64,000 nucleotides of DNA from Acanthaster planci (GCF_001949145.1 NW_019091484.1:556310-620309), one strand, 5' to 3'. Counted from the stretch's first letter, positions 13,001 through 25,375 are shown. The notes: generated by a model from the sequence alone, not told the origin. Program-made: numbers and translations.

Positions 13001-16000
13001 AAAAATCTCTAAAGCTCGATAGCCCCAAGGATTCGTCGTGAGAAAAAAGTTCCCTCTCGTGGTCAAGCTAGTGGCTCATAGATTGGGTGCTGAAGGGCTG
13101 TGTTTTTGGTCGATTGCATATGGTTCAAGTTAGGAAGATGGGCTGAAGGCTTTATGGGTGATGGTTTGATCGGTAAGGTTACTAAGTTGGGTTTGCGCTA
13201 TTCAACGATAATGCGTGGTGTATTTTAGACCTGGTAACCAAACTTCACTCAACTTACAAAATTTCATTCAAATTTGAGACAAAACCATTCTTTGTTGGTC
13301 GCAGATATTGCAGTGGGTCAAGGACATGGCCAGTGAAAACAGCGACATTGCTTCCTCACAAAAGATAGGCTCCTCTTACCAGGGCAGGGAGCTCAGAATT
13401 CTGAAGGTGAGATGTTTTGACTACTTTGTATTTTTTCTTTTCTTTAAAAAGATTCCACGCGCGACTCAATCATTTCGCTTGGGACATTTAAACAAAGACG
13501 ATGGAGTACCAGCCAGGACTCGGGCTCGAAAAACTTTTCTCATGACTCAGATTCGACTCGAGTCACATTAGAAAATGACTTGGACTAGACCAATGTCTCA
13601 GACTCCAGCTTGGTGACTAGTAACTCGAGTTATGTATTTTCCTAACCAGAAAAATGTTTTACAAATTTGTGAGACGAACGTATAGATCCTTTTTTATCGT
13701 AACTCATTGCCGCTGCCGCCGAGGAAAGTTGCATGCAGGGTCCGCGCACGCGCACACCCCGGCAGATTGCGATAACGCAATGACGTAACAACTAGAGGCT
13801 TGTGACTCATGACTCGAACTCGTGGCTTTTGACTCCCGACTCGGATTAGGACTCGACAATGGTTACTCGAGTACAATACTGGTACCATCTTAGAATAAAA
13901 AGATTCGAGATAGCTGTTTGGAATGCCAAGCTGTAATTTTCTGCCTGCAAATTCCTAATACGATTTCTGTAATGCGATTTTTCGTTAAGCCGGACCTGAA
14001 GCCGGACTCAGACCCTGTCAAAGCAGAAGTGAAGATTTTCCTCCGACAGATTCACCAGACTACTCCGCGGACGATAAAATCCGATAACTTATTTTGGAGG
14101 TTTACTTTGCCCGTTGGCCAAAATGTTTTTGCATTTGTATCCCCAGATCAGCAGAGGAGGGTCCAACAAGCCGATTTTGTGGTTGATGAGTGGGGTGCAC
14201 GCCCGTGAGTGGCTGTCGCCGGCTACACAACTGAAGATGGTGGACATGGTATTAGCAACTTAGGGCTAGTTTGAGCGATTTTCCTTGGTAACCTGTGCAC
14301 AAAATACATCCTGGGTGGGGCTAGTTTGAGCGACGACCATTTGGCAACCACTGATCGATTTTCCCTGGTAACCTGTCGTGCACAAAATACATGCTGGGTA
14401 CCAGGTATCCATTGTATTAAAACCTATAATGAATGGCTTTGAAAAACTAGGGTTTTCGGGGGGGTAACGTTCTTCCAATTTTGTTCTTCAAAAGGTTCTT
14501 AGAAAATGACTTCAAAAAGTTTGACCCACTGTTTCGCCCAGGCAGATGAGTAATTCGCAAGGGCAGGTTGCTATTTCGCCCACTCAGGCGGATTACTATT
14601 TTGTCCGGGCGGATTAGTATTCCGCCCAGTACTATTCTGCCCCGAGCGTATTAAGGCAAAATTGATAGACACATAGATATAATCCACCCAGACAAAATAG
14701 TAGTCTACTAGGGCAATACACTAATCTGCTTCGGTGAATTAGTAAGACAAAGTGATTTTTTTGGTTATGTCCTAAATACGCTTCGGTTTTTATGTTCCAC
14801 AGTTGGTTGACGGATACAGGAGAGGTGATAGCGAGATTGTCAACCTCGTGAACAATGTGGATTTCTACTTCTTGCCGATGGCGAACCCGGATGGCTACGA
14901 ATACAGTCGCACCGTAGGTCCTCAACGCTTATTTGCGATACGTGTGGTCGTGCAAACACATTGGTCCTATTTTATCTAAAATATTGTTTGTGTCCTTTTG
15001 TAAAAAACGCATCACAAACGGTCAGAGATTTTTTCAGCTTCAACGTAATAGTTTCCCGTTCACGCTACGTGCATTTTTTACGTGAAAACGTTTACGTACA
15101 TTCCGTGATTTTTTTTCTTTTTTGGGTGACGGTAATTCGTTTTCGTATTTACCACGGACGTCATGTAAAATGGTCTGAACTCCCACTGTCCTACCTCAGC
15201 CTACGTAGCTTAATGAACCGGCAGCCATCTTATCATGCCTAATACCAAGGTAATACATTATACTTCCTTTGCCATTGTTTACCGAATCGTTCTTGGCAAT
15301 AATAATCTTGCAGTGGCACGCGAGACAGCAATCATCTTTCCACTGGGCACGGTAAGATGGCCGCTGGTGGCTTCATCCTACACCAGAGCATTGCGAGCAC
15401 AGATTTTTATAATCTGACGTCTGCGTTTTGAGCACCCCACATCTTACCAAAGATGGGGCAATACATGTAGAGAAAAGGAGCGGCAGAGTCTACCGTTGCA
15501 TTATCACTCCGGGTTGTTCAAATATAAGGTCTTGTCCGAATATTAGGCAATGGCTTATGCCAACATCTTTCAGTTTCGGTTCACTTTTTAGATTGATAAT
15601 TAGCTTGTAATAGCCCCCCCTAAAAGTGGCCATGATGTCCGTTTTCGTTTCTGAACATAACACCTCCACTCTATTGTATAAATAGACCATTTGTAGGACC
15701 CATTTCACATAAAATCAAGATGTAAGTCGTGCTCATAATATCTAACTGCAACCCTCTTTTAGAAGAGACTCCTTAAGTCCACGGGTCACAGAATGTTCCC
15801 AACAGTGGAACAGATTTTGTAGAAGCCCAAATCGCGATCTGCAGTCAGAGCATGTGCTCTTTGTGACCTCAGTTCACCGATCTGCATCCTTTGGAGAGTC
15901 GAAAGTACTTCTTTCGCTGTTGGTGCGGTACATCCATTTTCTGTGCAGGGTTGGTGTATGTGTGTGTGTGTCATGGAGTTGGTTATCTTACCCAATAGTG

Positions 16001-19000
16001 TGTATACAGCAATTCCTGGAAAAAGACACAACTCTCTCCCAACAACCAAAAGTACATGTATTCAAAGTATTGATACTGAAGTTATTGCTTTTCTATGTAA
16101 AAAATATGGCACCTATGTTATGGTGCGTGAGAGTGTTACTGACTTTATATTGTGCATGGCGACCATATCTAATGTCAATGTTGCAGTCGGTTGCACCACT
16201 TTGGGTCCGGGTTAAAAAAAAACGAGTCCGATCAAGTCTCAAAATGTGTACTTGAGTCCTGACTGGTGTCCTACAAGACACTGCACGGCAGCGTGGTACC
16301 CAGCGAGAATGTTCCGTCACCAGCACAATATCAATTCAACACAATAACCGAGGGATATTCCGGGCACTGCTTAAAAAGGTGCCTCGGTGTAGGAAAATCC
16401 AGAGTGGAAAGTTTGGCGAACTCCATGGAATCATTTGTGTCAACACCACCTGGATGCTAATGCTTGTTAATTTGCCTTTTCTACCCTACAGTCTGATCGT
16501 TTATGGAGAAAAACGCGCTCACCAGCTCCTGGTTTCTGTACCGGCACGGATCCAAACAGAAACTGGGACGACCATTGGAACGGTAAGCCTTTTGTAATGT
16601 TTCAGCGGGTTTTGCCCAAGCACTGGGGACCGCTTTGGGCCATGGNTTATCAGTGGATCACCTACTATAATGGACAGCTTTGAAAAACTAGGGTTTTCTT
16701 GGGGGGGGGTAACGTTCTTCCAATTTTGTTTCTTCAAAAAGTTCTCTTATCTGCAAGTACTAAACAGTCTGGATACTGTCAAAGTGGTCAAGGATCCCGT
16801 CGTTTTGTACGCATTAGATGGGCCATGACAAAAAACGATGTGGCTTAAATACAATTGGTTCTGTAATTTGTCCCTTCTAAAAATTGTCTTACGGGCATGA
16901 TTGGAAGCACTTAATTTGTAATTGGTATAGCTTTTGTAAATTAATTGAAACCGGACTTAAATCTTTGAGTTATTCAGTGAAAACTGTACAGAAAGATATG
17001 AACTGGAATGCTACTGAAAAAATGGGTAGGCATTACTGTTTTGATTTTACAAGAAATGCGCAACCACCTTCAGGAAAACTCAATATAAACCAGGTTCATT
17101 GACTGCAGATTTGAAGTGAGAGGATGATCGCATACATAATGGCACGGCGTCAGAGGCGGGGCGTGTTTGACACGCCCACAATGTCCTCAGGCTCACTGTA
17201 ATGGGTACAAATCTCCATTGCCTGCATTAATGTACGAAAATGTATAAAGGAAATGACTTCAAAAAGTTTGACCCACTGTTTCGCCCGGGCAGATGACTAA
17301 TTCGCATGGGCAGGTTGCTATATCGCCCACTCAGGTGGATTACTATTTTGTCTGGGCGGATTGGCATTCCGCCCAGTTCTATTCTGGCCGAGCATATTAA
17401 GGCAAAATTGTGAGACACATAGGCCCTAGATTTAATCCGCTCAGACGAAATAGTAGTCTGCTTGGGCAATACACTAATCTGCTTCGGTGAATTAGTAAGA
17501 CAAAATGATATTTTTTTTAAATTATGTCCTAAATATGCTTCGGTTTTTATGTTCCGCAGTTGGTTGACGGATACAGGAGAGGTGATAGCGAGATTGTCAA
17601 CCTCCTGAACAATGTGGATTTCTACTTCTTGCCGATGGCGAACCCGGATGGCTACGAATACAGTCGCAACGTAGGTTCTCAAGGCTTATTTGCGATACGT
17701 GTGGTCGCGCAAACACATTGGTCTTATTTTATCTATAATATTGTTGGTGTCCTTTTGTAAAAAACGCATCACAAACAGTCAGAGATTTTCTTCAGCTTCA
17801 ACGTAATAGTTTCCCGTACGTATTAGTGCTAATTTCACGCTACGTGAACTTTTTCACGTGAAAACGTTTACGTACATTCCGTGATATTTGTTCTCTTTTT
17901 GGGTGACGGTAATTCGTTTTCGCATTTACCACGGACGTCATGTAAAATGGTCTGAACTCCCACTGTCCTACATCAGCCTACGTAGCTTAATGAACCGGCA
18001 GCCATCTTATCATGCCTAATACCAAGGTAATAAATTATGCTTGCTTTGTCATTGTTTACCAAATCGTTCTTGGCGATAATAATCTTGCAGTGGCACGTGA
18101 GACAGCAATCATCTTTGCACTGGGCACGGTAAGATGGCCGCTGGTGGCTTCATCCTACACAAGAGCATTGCGAGCACAGATTTCTTTAATATGACGTCTG
18201 CGTTGTGAGCGCCCCACACCTTACCAAAGATGGGGCAATACATGTACAGAAAAGGAGCGGCAGAGTCTACCGTTGCATTATCACTCCAAGTTGTTCAAAT
18301 ATAAGGTCTTGTCCGAATTATTGGGCAATGGCTTACGCCAATATCTTTCGGTTACTGTTCACTTTTTAGATTGATAATTAATTTGTAATACCCCCCCCTA
18401 AAAGTGGCCACGATGTCCATTTTCGTTTCTGAACATAACACCTCCACTCTATTGTATAAATAGACCATTTGTAGGACCCATTTCACATAAAATCAAGTTG
18501 TAAGTCGTGCTCACAATATCTAACTGCAACCCTCTTTAAGAAGAGACTCCTTAAGTCCACGGGTCACAGAATGTTCCCAACAGCAGAACAGGTTTTGTAG
18601 AAGCCCAAATCGTGATCTGCAATTAGAGCATGTGCTCTTTGTGACCTCAGTTTACCGATCTGCATCCTTTGGAGAGTCGAAAGTACTTCTTTCGATGTCG
18701 GTAAACGGTACATCCATTTTATCTGTGCAGGGATTACATGCGGGTGTGCGTCATAGAGTTGGATATCTAACTCAATAGTGTGCATACAGCAACTCCTGGA
18801 AAAAGACACAACTCTCTCCCAACAACCAAAAGTACATGTATTCAAAGTATTGATACTGAAGTTATTGCTTTTCTATGTAAAAAATATGGCACCTATGTTA
18901 TGGTGCGTGAGAGTGTTACTGACTTTATATTGTGCATGGCGACCATATTTAATGTCAATGTTGCAGTCGGTTGTACCACTTTGGGTCCGGGTTAAAAAAA

Positions 19001-22000
19001 AAACCGAGTCCGATCAAGTCTCAAAATGTGTACTTGAGTCCGGACTGGTGTCCTACAACACACTGCACGGCAGCGTGGTACTCAGCGAGAATGTTCCGTC
19101 ACCAGCACAAAATCATTTTCAACACAATAACCGAGGGATATTCCGGGTACTGCTTAAAAAGGTGCCTCGGTGCAGGGAAATCCAGAGTGGAAAGCTTGCC
19201 GAACCCCATGGAATCACTTGTGTCAACACCGCCTGGATGCTGATGCTTGTTAATTTGCCTTTCCTACCCTACAGTCTGATCGTTTATGGAGAAAAACGCG
19301 CTCACCAGCTCCTGGTTTCTGTACCGGCACGGATCCAAACAGAAACTGGGACGACCATTGGAACGGTAAGCCTTTTATGATGTTTCAGCGGGTTTTGCCC
19401 AGGCACTCGGGACCGCTTTGGGCCATGANTATTGTCTTTGCAAACCCCATAGCCACTGATGACTTTATTTTCAACTTCATTTCCCATGGTAACACCTATA
19501 CAGAGAGACTCAAAAAACCTTTCTGATGATGATTGTCGCGGTGATGCGCCAATTTGAAGAAAGGGGTTGCAGCTAATTTTTTTTTATTCATCCCCACCCC
19601 CATTTGCCACTGACTTCAGTAATTTGTAAAAGCAAATCACTGAAATTCCATACGTGATTACCACTGAGTAAATCAACAATGAAGTATTCCTCGATTCGTG
19701 AAGTGTTGACTTAGTAATCAGTGGTGAGTCGCTGCGGCTGTGCTCAAGCTGATCTTGCGCGCACATATTAATCAACCTGTAGTCTCCTAGGTAAACTTAT
19801 TCTCCACTTCATTCCAACAGCAACCCTTGATGGTTGAAACATTTCCGGCAGTATTCCAATTCAACGCAATCCGCCTTGAGCAGAAGCGCCCCTTCATAAA
19901 TTGAAAAGAGCCATGTTGGTCAGGAGTGTTCATTTTGCTGGTAGCGACCAGCCCGTAACGCATGCATTTCATACTCGTTGGTCAACCAGCGAAGTGCTCT
20001 TCCTATACCAAAGGAGCCGCCGTCGCTAGAAAAAAATTGTGCCCTCTCCTGGTCCAGCTCATCGCCCATAGATTGAGTGCTCAAGGACTGTGTTTTGGTC
20101 GATTGCACAAGGTTCAAGTTAAGAAGATGGGCTGAAGGCTTAGGGTTATGGGTGATGGTTTGATATGTAAGCTAGGTTACCAAGTTAGGTTTGCTCTATT
20201 CAACGAAAACGCATGGCGTATTTTAGCCCTGGTACCCAAACTTCATTCAACTTACAAATGTCATTCAAATTTGTGACAACCAAAACCGGCTTATCATGAC
20301 CTTGCTCTCAACGTCGTCACCGAAAACACCTTGTTTTTTCCCTCTCTCTTTTTCTCGGCTAGATCCAAATTCGAATACGAACCCCTGCTCCCAAACTTAT
20401 CGGGGTTCATCTGCGTTCTCTGAGAAGGAGGTAAAGGCGATCTCAAACTACATTCTGTCAGTGAGAAGTCGGGTCAAGGTGTTCATAGACATGCATTGCT
20501 ACAGTCAGATGTGGCTGAATCCGTACGGCTGGACAACAACACTTCCAGGGAACTACAATAATCAGGTAAAAAAATAGACCTGCATTTCAAAATCGTCTGG
20601 CAACATATAAATAGCGCCAACTTCAGACTTTGGAACCTGAATGGTTGTACATTATGCTCGCAGTATAGCATGAAGCTTTCGAGTGCTAACTGCCCTTGCG
20701 CACTGACCCATAATCCATCACCATTTAGTTCCAACCAAGGAGACAATCGTGCCGCAACTCTAACTCTTATAAACAGCTCTGCCGCCTTGAACAGAAGCAC
20801 CCCTCACTCAGTAAACAGAGCATTGTTGGTGAGGAGCGTAAATGTAAACATGTAAATTTCATAGTCGTTTGTGAACCAGCGAAGTGCCGTTCCCGGCAAA
20901 GGAGTCTCCGTTGCCAGGCAAACTGCGCCCTCTCTTGGTCCACTTCGGGCTCATACAGAAGTGCCGTAACGGAATTCTGCGGGATAGAAACTATCCATAA
21001 GATTGAACATCGTCTCCTTTAGACCTTCATCACGATGCTGCCATGTTTGTCTCGTTCCCTTTTTAATTGCAAATTTAATTGATTAAGGGAGCAGTCTATT
21101 CTTCCAGCCTCAGTTTCTTTGCTTTGAATGCAGAAAAGCAAGATGGTTACCCCATAACAGAGGTCTATGAGGACTGTCCACAGCGAGACCAGAACAACCC
21201 CACGGGCGATGATTACCTGTTATTAAAACTATTTTAAATTCACAATGAGCAACTCGCGATCATGACTTGTAACTGAATGGCTTGAATTAGACATAAAGGG
21301 ACTTGTTAGGACTTGTGTGATGGACTTGACTTCAACCGTGTGTGTAACTGGTATACAGTAAATGTATAGGATTTGCATGTCCACATTTGATGTTAAAGGA
21401 TGCATTTACATCATTCCCTGGAGAAAAAAAACCCAGCAGGGAATGAACATTAAACTTGAGCGACTTTGTTGCTCATTAAATCTGTTAACACTTCCTTTCA
21501 GAAAAGCCTTGCTGACTCCGCTGTGGCAGCGCTGAGGGCGGTGAACGGATTGAGGTTCACGACTGGTAGCGTGGCTCGAGTCCTCTGTGAGTCTTGGCCC
21601 TCCACATTCACGTGCAAGTTCGATCAAGGACTGCGATCAACCACAATTCGACAAAAATCTGCTCGAACGCTTTCTGAGCTGACGAGCTGAGCCATTCTAC
21701 TGAACCTACAATTGGACCATTCAGTACTGGGTTGATTCGTATCGTTTGGTATCAAAGCCGCACGACTACACCCGCATACTTACATGAGTTTTGTCAGGTG
21801 GGCAGCGGCAAGGTGTTTTATAAACTGAACTCCAATAGTGGTCAACTATAGTACCGGCATACCGGACCGTGGCTCCGTAAAGTTGACCAACTGTCCTTGA
21901 TCGAACTTGCTCGCTCATCTCTCCTTCAGCTTTCTGCAAGTCAATTTTAGTTTACGCACTGATGTTTTAGTCAGTGTATGCTGATATCTTGTTACCTTTT

Positions 22001-22907
22001 ATGTGACTCATAATACTAATTATCGAGTCACGAATTTGATTTGGTGCATGAAAAACATCTCAAAGATTAAAAAAAGGGTCACTTTAAGATAAAACCCGGG
22101 CGCGGAGCTAGTAGAAGGCCAACTACGCGTATGAGCATGTCTCATATCACAGCAGTAAACAACTGTTAATTCACGTTCTGCCAGTAAGTCCATAAGATAA
22201 AAGTCGTGAAATTGATTATAACAGCGACAGATTATGGCCTTTTGAAAAAAATAGTTCAGTTCAATGTGAATTTGACGTCACGAAAGATTACCAGCCAAAT
22301 TTTGCTTGAGTTGGAATGTGTTCAGCTTTTTGAAATTTCGCGAACAAATTTATTTCGTGTTTGTGTTCGCTTTCGCACGAAGTAAAAACCGGCCTGGCCT
22401 GTGAATAAAATGGATACCAGGCGAAATCAACCAGCGAATGACAAATTGTCGCTAAACAAACCTGGCCATTACTGCTTGCACATACCCATCTTTTATTATT
22501 GAAACAATCCCGACAGACACGATGCATTTCCTAATAGCACTCAAAGTCAACTCTCTTGCAACCACGACCTGTTGTTTGTGGGAAAACTAATTGAATAGCT
22601 TGCTTCCTTTTGAAGGGTCTGCATTGTGGGCGTCGGATGACAAAAATCAGCGGGAGAAAAATCATGCATGCGCGTACATGACTACGATTCTCACGGGTTG
22701 ACTTTCTCTTTCCGGTTTAATGTTTCAGATGCGGCCCCCGGCTCCAGCATTGACTGGGCCTACAGTAAGGCCGGCATCCCCTACAGCTACACCCCCGAGC
22801 TCAGAGACAAAGGCAATTACGGTTTTGTTGCCCCAAAGTCCGAGATCATCAAGAGCGCCAACGAGGTCTTTGCGGCCTTCAAGGTCGTTGCAAAGAAAAT
22901 AGCTTAG
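10097..22907 (+). CDS. Procarboxypeptidase A-like zymogen (M14), complete, 419 aa
   Basis: Ten exons join in frame: 10097-10170, 11715-11796, 12744-12974, 13305-13406, 14147-14248, 14803-14913 (or 17560-17670), 16492-16582 (or 19275-19365), 20363-20565, 21502-21586, 22729-22907. Total 1260 nt, the usual family length. Residues 1-18 form a signal peptide ([18 protein letters not shown]). About 25-111 is the propeptide, with a likely tryptic site at Lys111 before [11 protein letters not shown]. The catalytic set is complete: HAREW (His181, Glu184), Arg240, NR at 256-257, His309 in MHCYSQ, Tyr361, Glu384 in ELRD, and cysteines 250 and 273 for the conserved disulfide. Ile368 in the S1' pocket (position 255) points to A-type specificity for hydrophobic or aromatic C-termini. 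It is a secreted, probably digestive, zinc peptidase. The ATG is chosen because the signal peptide starts there, 51 bp after a TATA box. The alternative exon copies are discussed separately. Confidence 0.95.
11240..11440 (+). mobile_element. tRNA-like SINE, copy 1
   Basis: It aligns by eye with 26945-27170: GGGTTCGTGA, then GATCAAAAGGTCAGAGGTT, an AACACAGCC/AATTCAGCC block, GGTAAGTCA/TGCAAGTCA, GAGTGGGTA/CAGTGGGTA, and GGGGAGCA with GATGGACTAGC before an ATCC(C)-rich end. The word after AGGTCAGAGG resembles a degenerate pol III B box. It lies in intron 1 of the procarboxypeptidase gene. Confidence 0.55.
13028..13290 (+). repeat. Dispersed repeat in intron 3 (pair with 20040-20290)
   Basis: It shares long near-identical stretches with 20040-20290: CATAGATTG(A/G)GTGCT, GGTCGATTGCA, GATGGGCTGAAGGCTT, GGGTGATGGTTTGAT, CTATTCAACGA, CAACTTACAAA. 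The copy ends about 15 bp before the acceptor of exon 4. Confidence 0.75.
13480..13890. repeat. GACTCG-rich foldback repeat
   Basis: Two clusters of GACTCG/CTCGAGT/CATGACTC words flank a GC-rich centre. The left cluster (13517-13630) contains CATGACTCAGATTCGACTCG; the right cluster (13798-13875) contains CATGACTCGAACTCGTGG. It looks like a MITE or simple-sequence-derived element in intron 4. Confidence 0.5.
14430..16645 (+). repeat. Direct duplication, copy 1, with coding exons 6 and 7
   Basis: This block repeats at 16660-19428 and contains exon 6 (14803-14913) and exon 7 (16492-16582) of the procarboxypeptidase. The alignment starts near GCTTTGAAAAACTAGGGTTT and ends in GGACCGCTTTGGGCCATG just before the single N at 16646. 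Introns differ by a few percent plus indels. Exon 7 is identical in the two copies and exon 6 differs at two bases, both changing the protein (Val/Leu and Thr/Asn). Confidence 0.93.
16646..16646. other. Single N at the junction of the two duplicate copies
   Basis: One ambiguous base sits exactly between the end of copy 1 and the start of copy 2. A one-base N at a duplication border looks like a contig join rather than a base-call failure. Confidence 0.8.
16660..19428 (+). repeat. Direct duplication, copy 2, with second versions of exons 6 and 7
   Basis: It contains exon 6' (17560-17670: a TTG GTT GAC start, ending AGT CGC AAC) and exon 7' (19275-19365), both with intact AG and GT borders. 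Compared with copy 1 it carries about 500 extra bp (about 16745-17250). It ends at GGCCATGA before the second single N (19429), so the whole copy lies between two Ns. Either exon pair alone keeps the reading frame. Confidence 0.93.
19429..19429. other. Single N at the right end of duplicate copy 2
   Basis: The counterpart of the N at 16646. Sequence after it (TATTGTCTTTGCAAACC) is unrelated to the sequence after the first N, so both Ns mark joins. Confidence 0.8.
19835..20290 (+). repeat. Dispersed repeat in intron 7
   Basis: The left part (19835-20070) matches 20770-20960 directly and 8361-8575 inverted (CCGCCTTGAGCAGAAG, GAGTGTTCATTTT, AACCAGCGAAGTGC, GCCCTCTCCTGGTCCA). The right part (20040-20290) matches 13028-13290. 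It therefore seems to be the longest copy of one family. It ends about 70 bp before exon 8. Confidence 0.7.
20770..20960 (+). repeat. Dispersed repeat in intron 8
   Basis: A partial copy of the same family: GCCGCCTTGAACAGAAGC, GTTGGTGAGGAGCGTAAAT, AACCAGCGAAGTGCCG, GCGCCCTCTCTTGGTCCA. Confidence 0.65.
21615..21909. repeat. Inverted repeat just after exon 9
   Basis: The 17-base word CAAGTTCGATCAAGGAC (21615-21631) recurs as its exact reverse complement at 21893-21909, with partial pairing of the neighbouring GATCAACC/GGTCAAC words. It begins 29 bp after the exon 9 donor. This is a possible small foldback insertion. Confidence 0.7.
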
Positions 22908-22978
22908 ATCCAGGCTGGGCAGGTTATAGGCAGAGCACGCCGTTGTAAGATCCTGACCCACTTCGGTATTTTGATTTC

Positions 22979-22984
22979 AATAAA
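22979..22984 (+). terminator. Polyadenylation signal of procarboxypeptidase gene 2
   Basis: AATAAA lies 72 bp after the stop codon at 22905-22907. Together with the very short 5' UTR it implies a compact mRNA. Confidence 0.75.
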
Positions 22985-23400
22985 CGAAAAATTAGTAACG
23001 AGGTAAAAGAGAAATTTCATGACCTGTTCATTGGTCAGGAATCATTATTTGAAACTGACTGCTTGGTGGCAGCAAACACTTCATGTCAAGCCACTCTAGA
23101 CCTGAAGCGCATTCCAGAGCATACTCAAAGCGTCGGAGACTCACATAATTATTCTTTCAGTGCGGTGCATGGTGACGTGTAGTTAAAAACAAAGAGATGA
23201 TATGATACATCATCAAATTGAAACGGTATTTATCACAAATCCAGCTTCTTACTGGTACGTTGCTCAAATTCCGAAAAAATAAAACAATGCAAGGAATGCA
23301 AATTTAGCTTTTGTGTCTCAACTTTTTTGAGTGGAGGAAAGTATTTCATGTGGTCAGTGCCCCTGACCTGTACTGCGGGCCAACATTCTCAGGACTGCAG

Positions 23401-23545
23401 AAAATGTTGCTAAACGGAATTTTGGTGTTAAGCAAAATCCACAGGGAGTCAGTCACCAAAGATACACACAGTGACACTTTGGTTAGTAACCCGTGTTTTG
23501 CTAAGCGGAGTATTTTCATTGCTTAGCAGCTCTGTAAAAAACATT
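23401..23545. repeat. GCTTAGCA-type foldback element
   Basis: Inner arms pair TTAAGCAAAATCCACAGGG...CACCAAAG with CTTTGGTTAGTAACCCGTGTTTTGCTAA. Outer arms carry GCTAAACGG and GCTTAGCAGCTCTG. The terminal words resemble the larger foldback element at 58674-58926. Confidence 0.55.
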
Positions 23546-25375
23546 AACAGCTTATAAGCAGAAAACAAAAGGCTGTGTCTGAGTTACGGCTGCGGCTAGA
23601 ACTTACACAAGTTATGCGCATGTAGAAGGCACTGGCTGGCGTCTTTACAACCACTTCCCAAAGGCATACGTGGTCGAGTTCGAGCGGCCTGTTCTTGACA
23701 CGGGTTTCTTGTTCTCGCGCTCAAACTGCGGGAACACAACTCAAGAACACTGTTCTCGGAACAGGTTCGCACACCACCTCCTCGTCGGGGTTTTACGGGA
23801 ACACACGGAAAAACTCATGAGATTTTGATTTTTGAACTGCTGCTAAAAGTAGAGAGATGGCATCCAAAGCCACAGACAATGGGAAGTTTTGCGAAATTAA
23901 CATCAATTATTTTGAGCATAAACACAGAAATGAATGTTCCTATTTAAATAGAAAAGAATTCAGCCCATGAACATTAATTCTCGAATAACGTACATGGCCG
24001 CCGCCATGTTGCATGTTGCTTGTCACTAGCTACCAGCAATAACCAGTTGTCTGTTCCCGGCGTTCAAGCGGCCGACCCACGAACAACAAACCAAGCCGTT
24101 CGTGAACGAGAACAAACCGACTGAACTCACCCACGGTGTTACCTTTGTCGTGCTCTGTGAGAATGGAAGACATTTGAGACGCTTGGTGGCGGCTAGCACT
24201 ATAGTGTAGTCTCTTCGGGTTGCACTATACACACACACACAAAAACGCTCCCAAAGAGGTTGGCCTCACGTATTTGACGTGAAATTTAAGATTACGATCA
24301 AAAGTCCACTTTATTTTATTAGTCTGGTTATCCATAATTTACGAATGTTAAAATTTGCCCTTCCCCAAAAACACCACCAAATGTGCGCTCAGCTCTGAAT
24401 GTAGCCGCCCGCCTCTGTACAGAATAGGCCAACAGGTTGGAGGTTTTTGTGAACGAAATATCCAAAGTTTGTGAAAGCCAGTCCACAAGTCCCAAAGTCG
24501 TGATTTATAGAAAGCTCTATGATTGGTCCCTATTATGGAACCTTTTATTATAAATAACCTGCGGGATCACAAAATATTAATGAGCCTGCGCGCAGAAATC
24601 TACCGATTTAGTGGAATGCACCCTTTATAGGTGTACATGCAGGCTGTTAACGTTGGCTGTCAGTTTGAAAACGTGGAAGAAACTCCAAAAATGCGTGGGA
24701 GAGGAGCAGCAGAAAACAGTATGCGTACAGACATGGCCGGAAATACCCGAACATCAACGATGCTATCCGAGTGTGGACGGGACGAGTTTGGACTATTCCG
24801 GTTATTTTCGGAAAATGGAGGAATTCCCTTGGATTTGGTCACGTGGACATGGGGTGATACCAGACCCTTGATTCGACAGGGATAGTCGGAATCATCGGGA
24901 CTGGTGTCCAGATTACAAAGGGAACCTTGTCGTTACAGTGGCTCACACCTAAATTTTAGCCTAGGTTGGGCGCCAATCTTTCATCAGAACTAACGTAGTG
25001 TTAACCTTGATGATAATGCGGCATTCGGCAACTTTTCCATGGTACAACTACAAGTAAGCTTGCGTGCAATTCAAATCGGGAAACATGGCTTTATGTTGAC
25101 CGAGAAGAGTGGGTTTTTCGGACCGGAGTGGCCAAGCCCTCATGGGTTCAGTCGTCAAAGCCTTGTCTCAAGGCATTCGTTAAATTGGAGCTTTGGCCTC
25201 GGCGGACGTACCACGAACCCCAAGGTTCTTAAGGCAGTCATAACTTACACAATTATATTCATTCAGGCAAAGGTCAAAATGTTCAACTCTGAATCATGAC
25301 ATCAGTTATTCCTTTCTCAATGTTTTTTCCCTGCATCCCCACGAGCTAGAATGCTATTGGTGACCTGGCTTGTGT

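Noticed and set aside
18778-19380. 200-codon plus-strand frame, the longest uninterrupted one in the window
   Set aside because: It is intron sequence. The same stretch in copy 1 of the duplication is broken by stops, and in its last part the frame differs from the real exon 7' frame.
24611-24885. Overlapping 84-86-codon frames in the gene 2/gene 3 intergenic region
   Set aside because: No recognisable protein and both frames are equally open; probably chance in GC-richer sequence.
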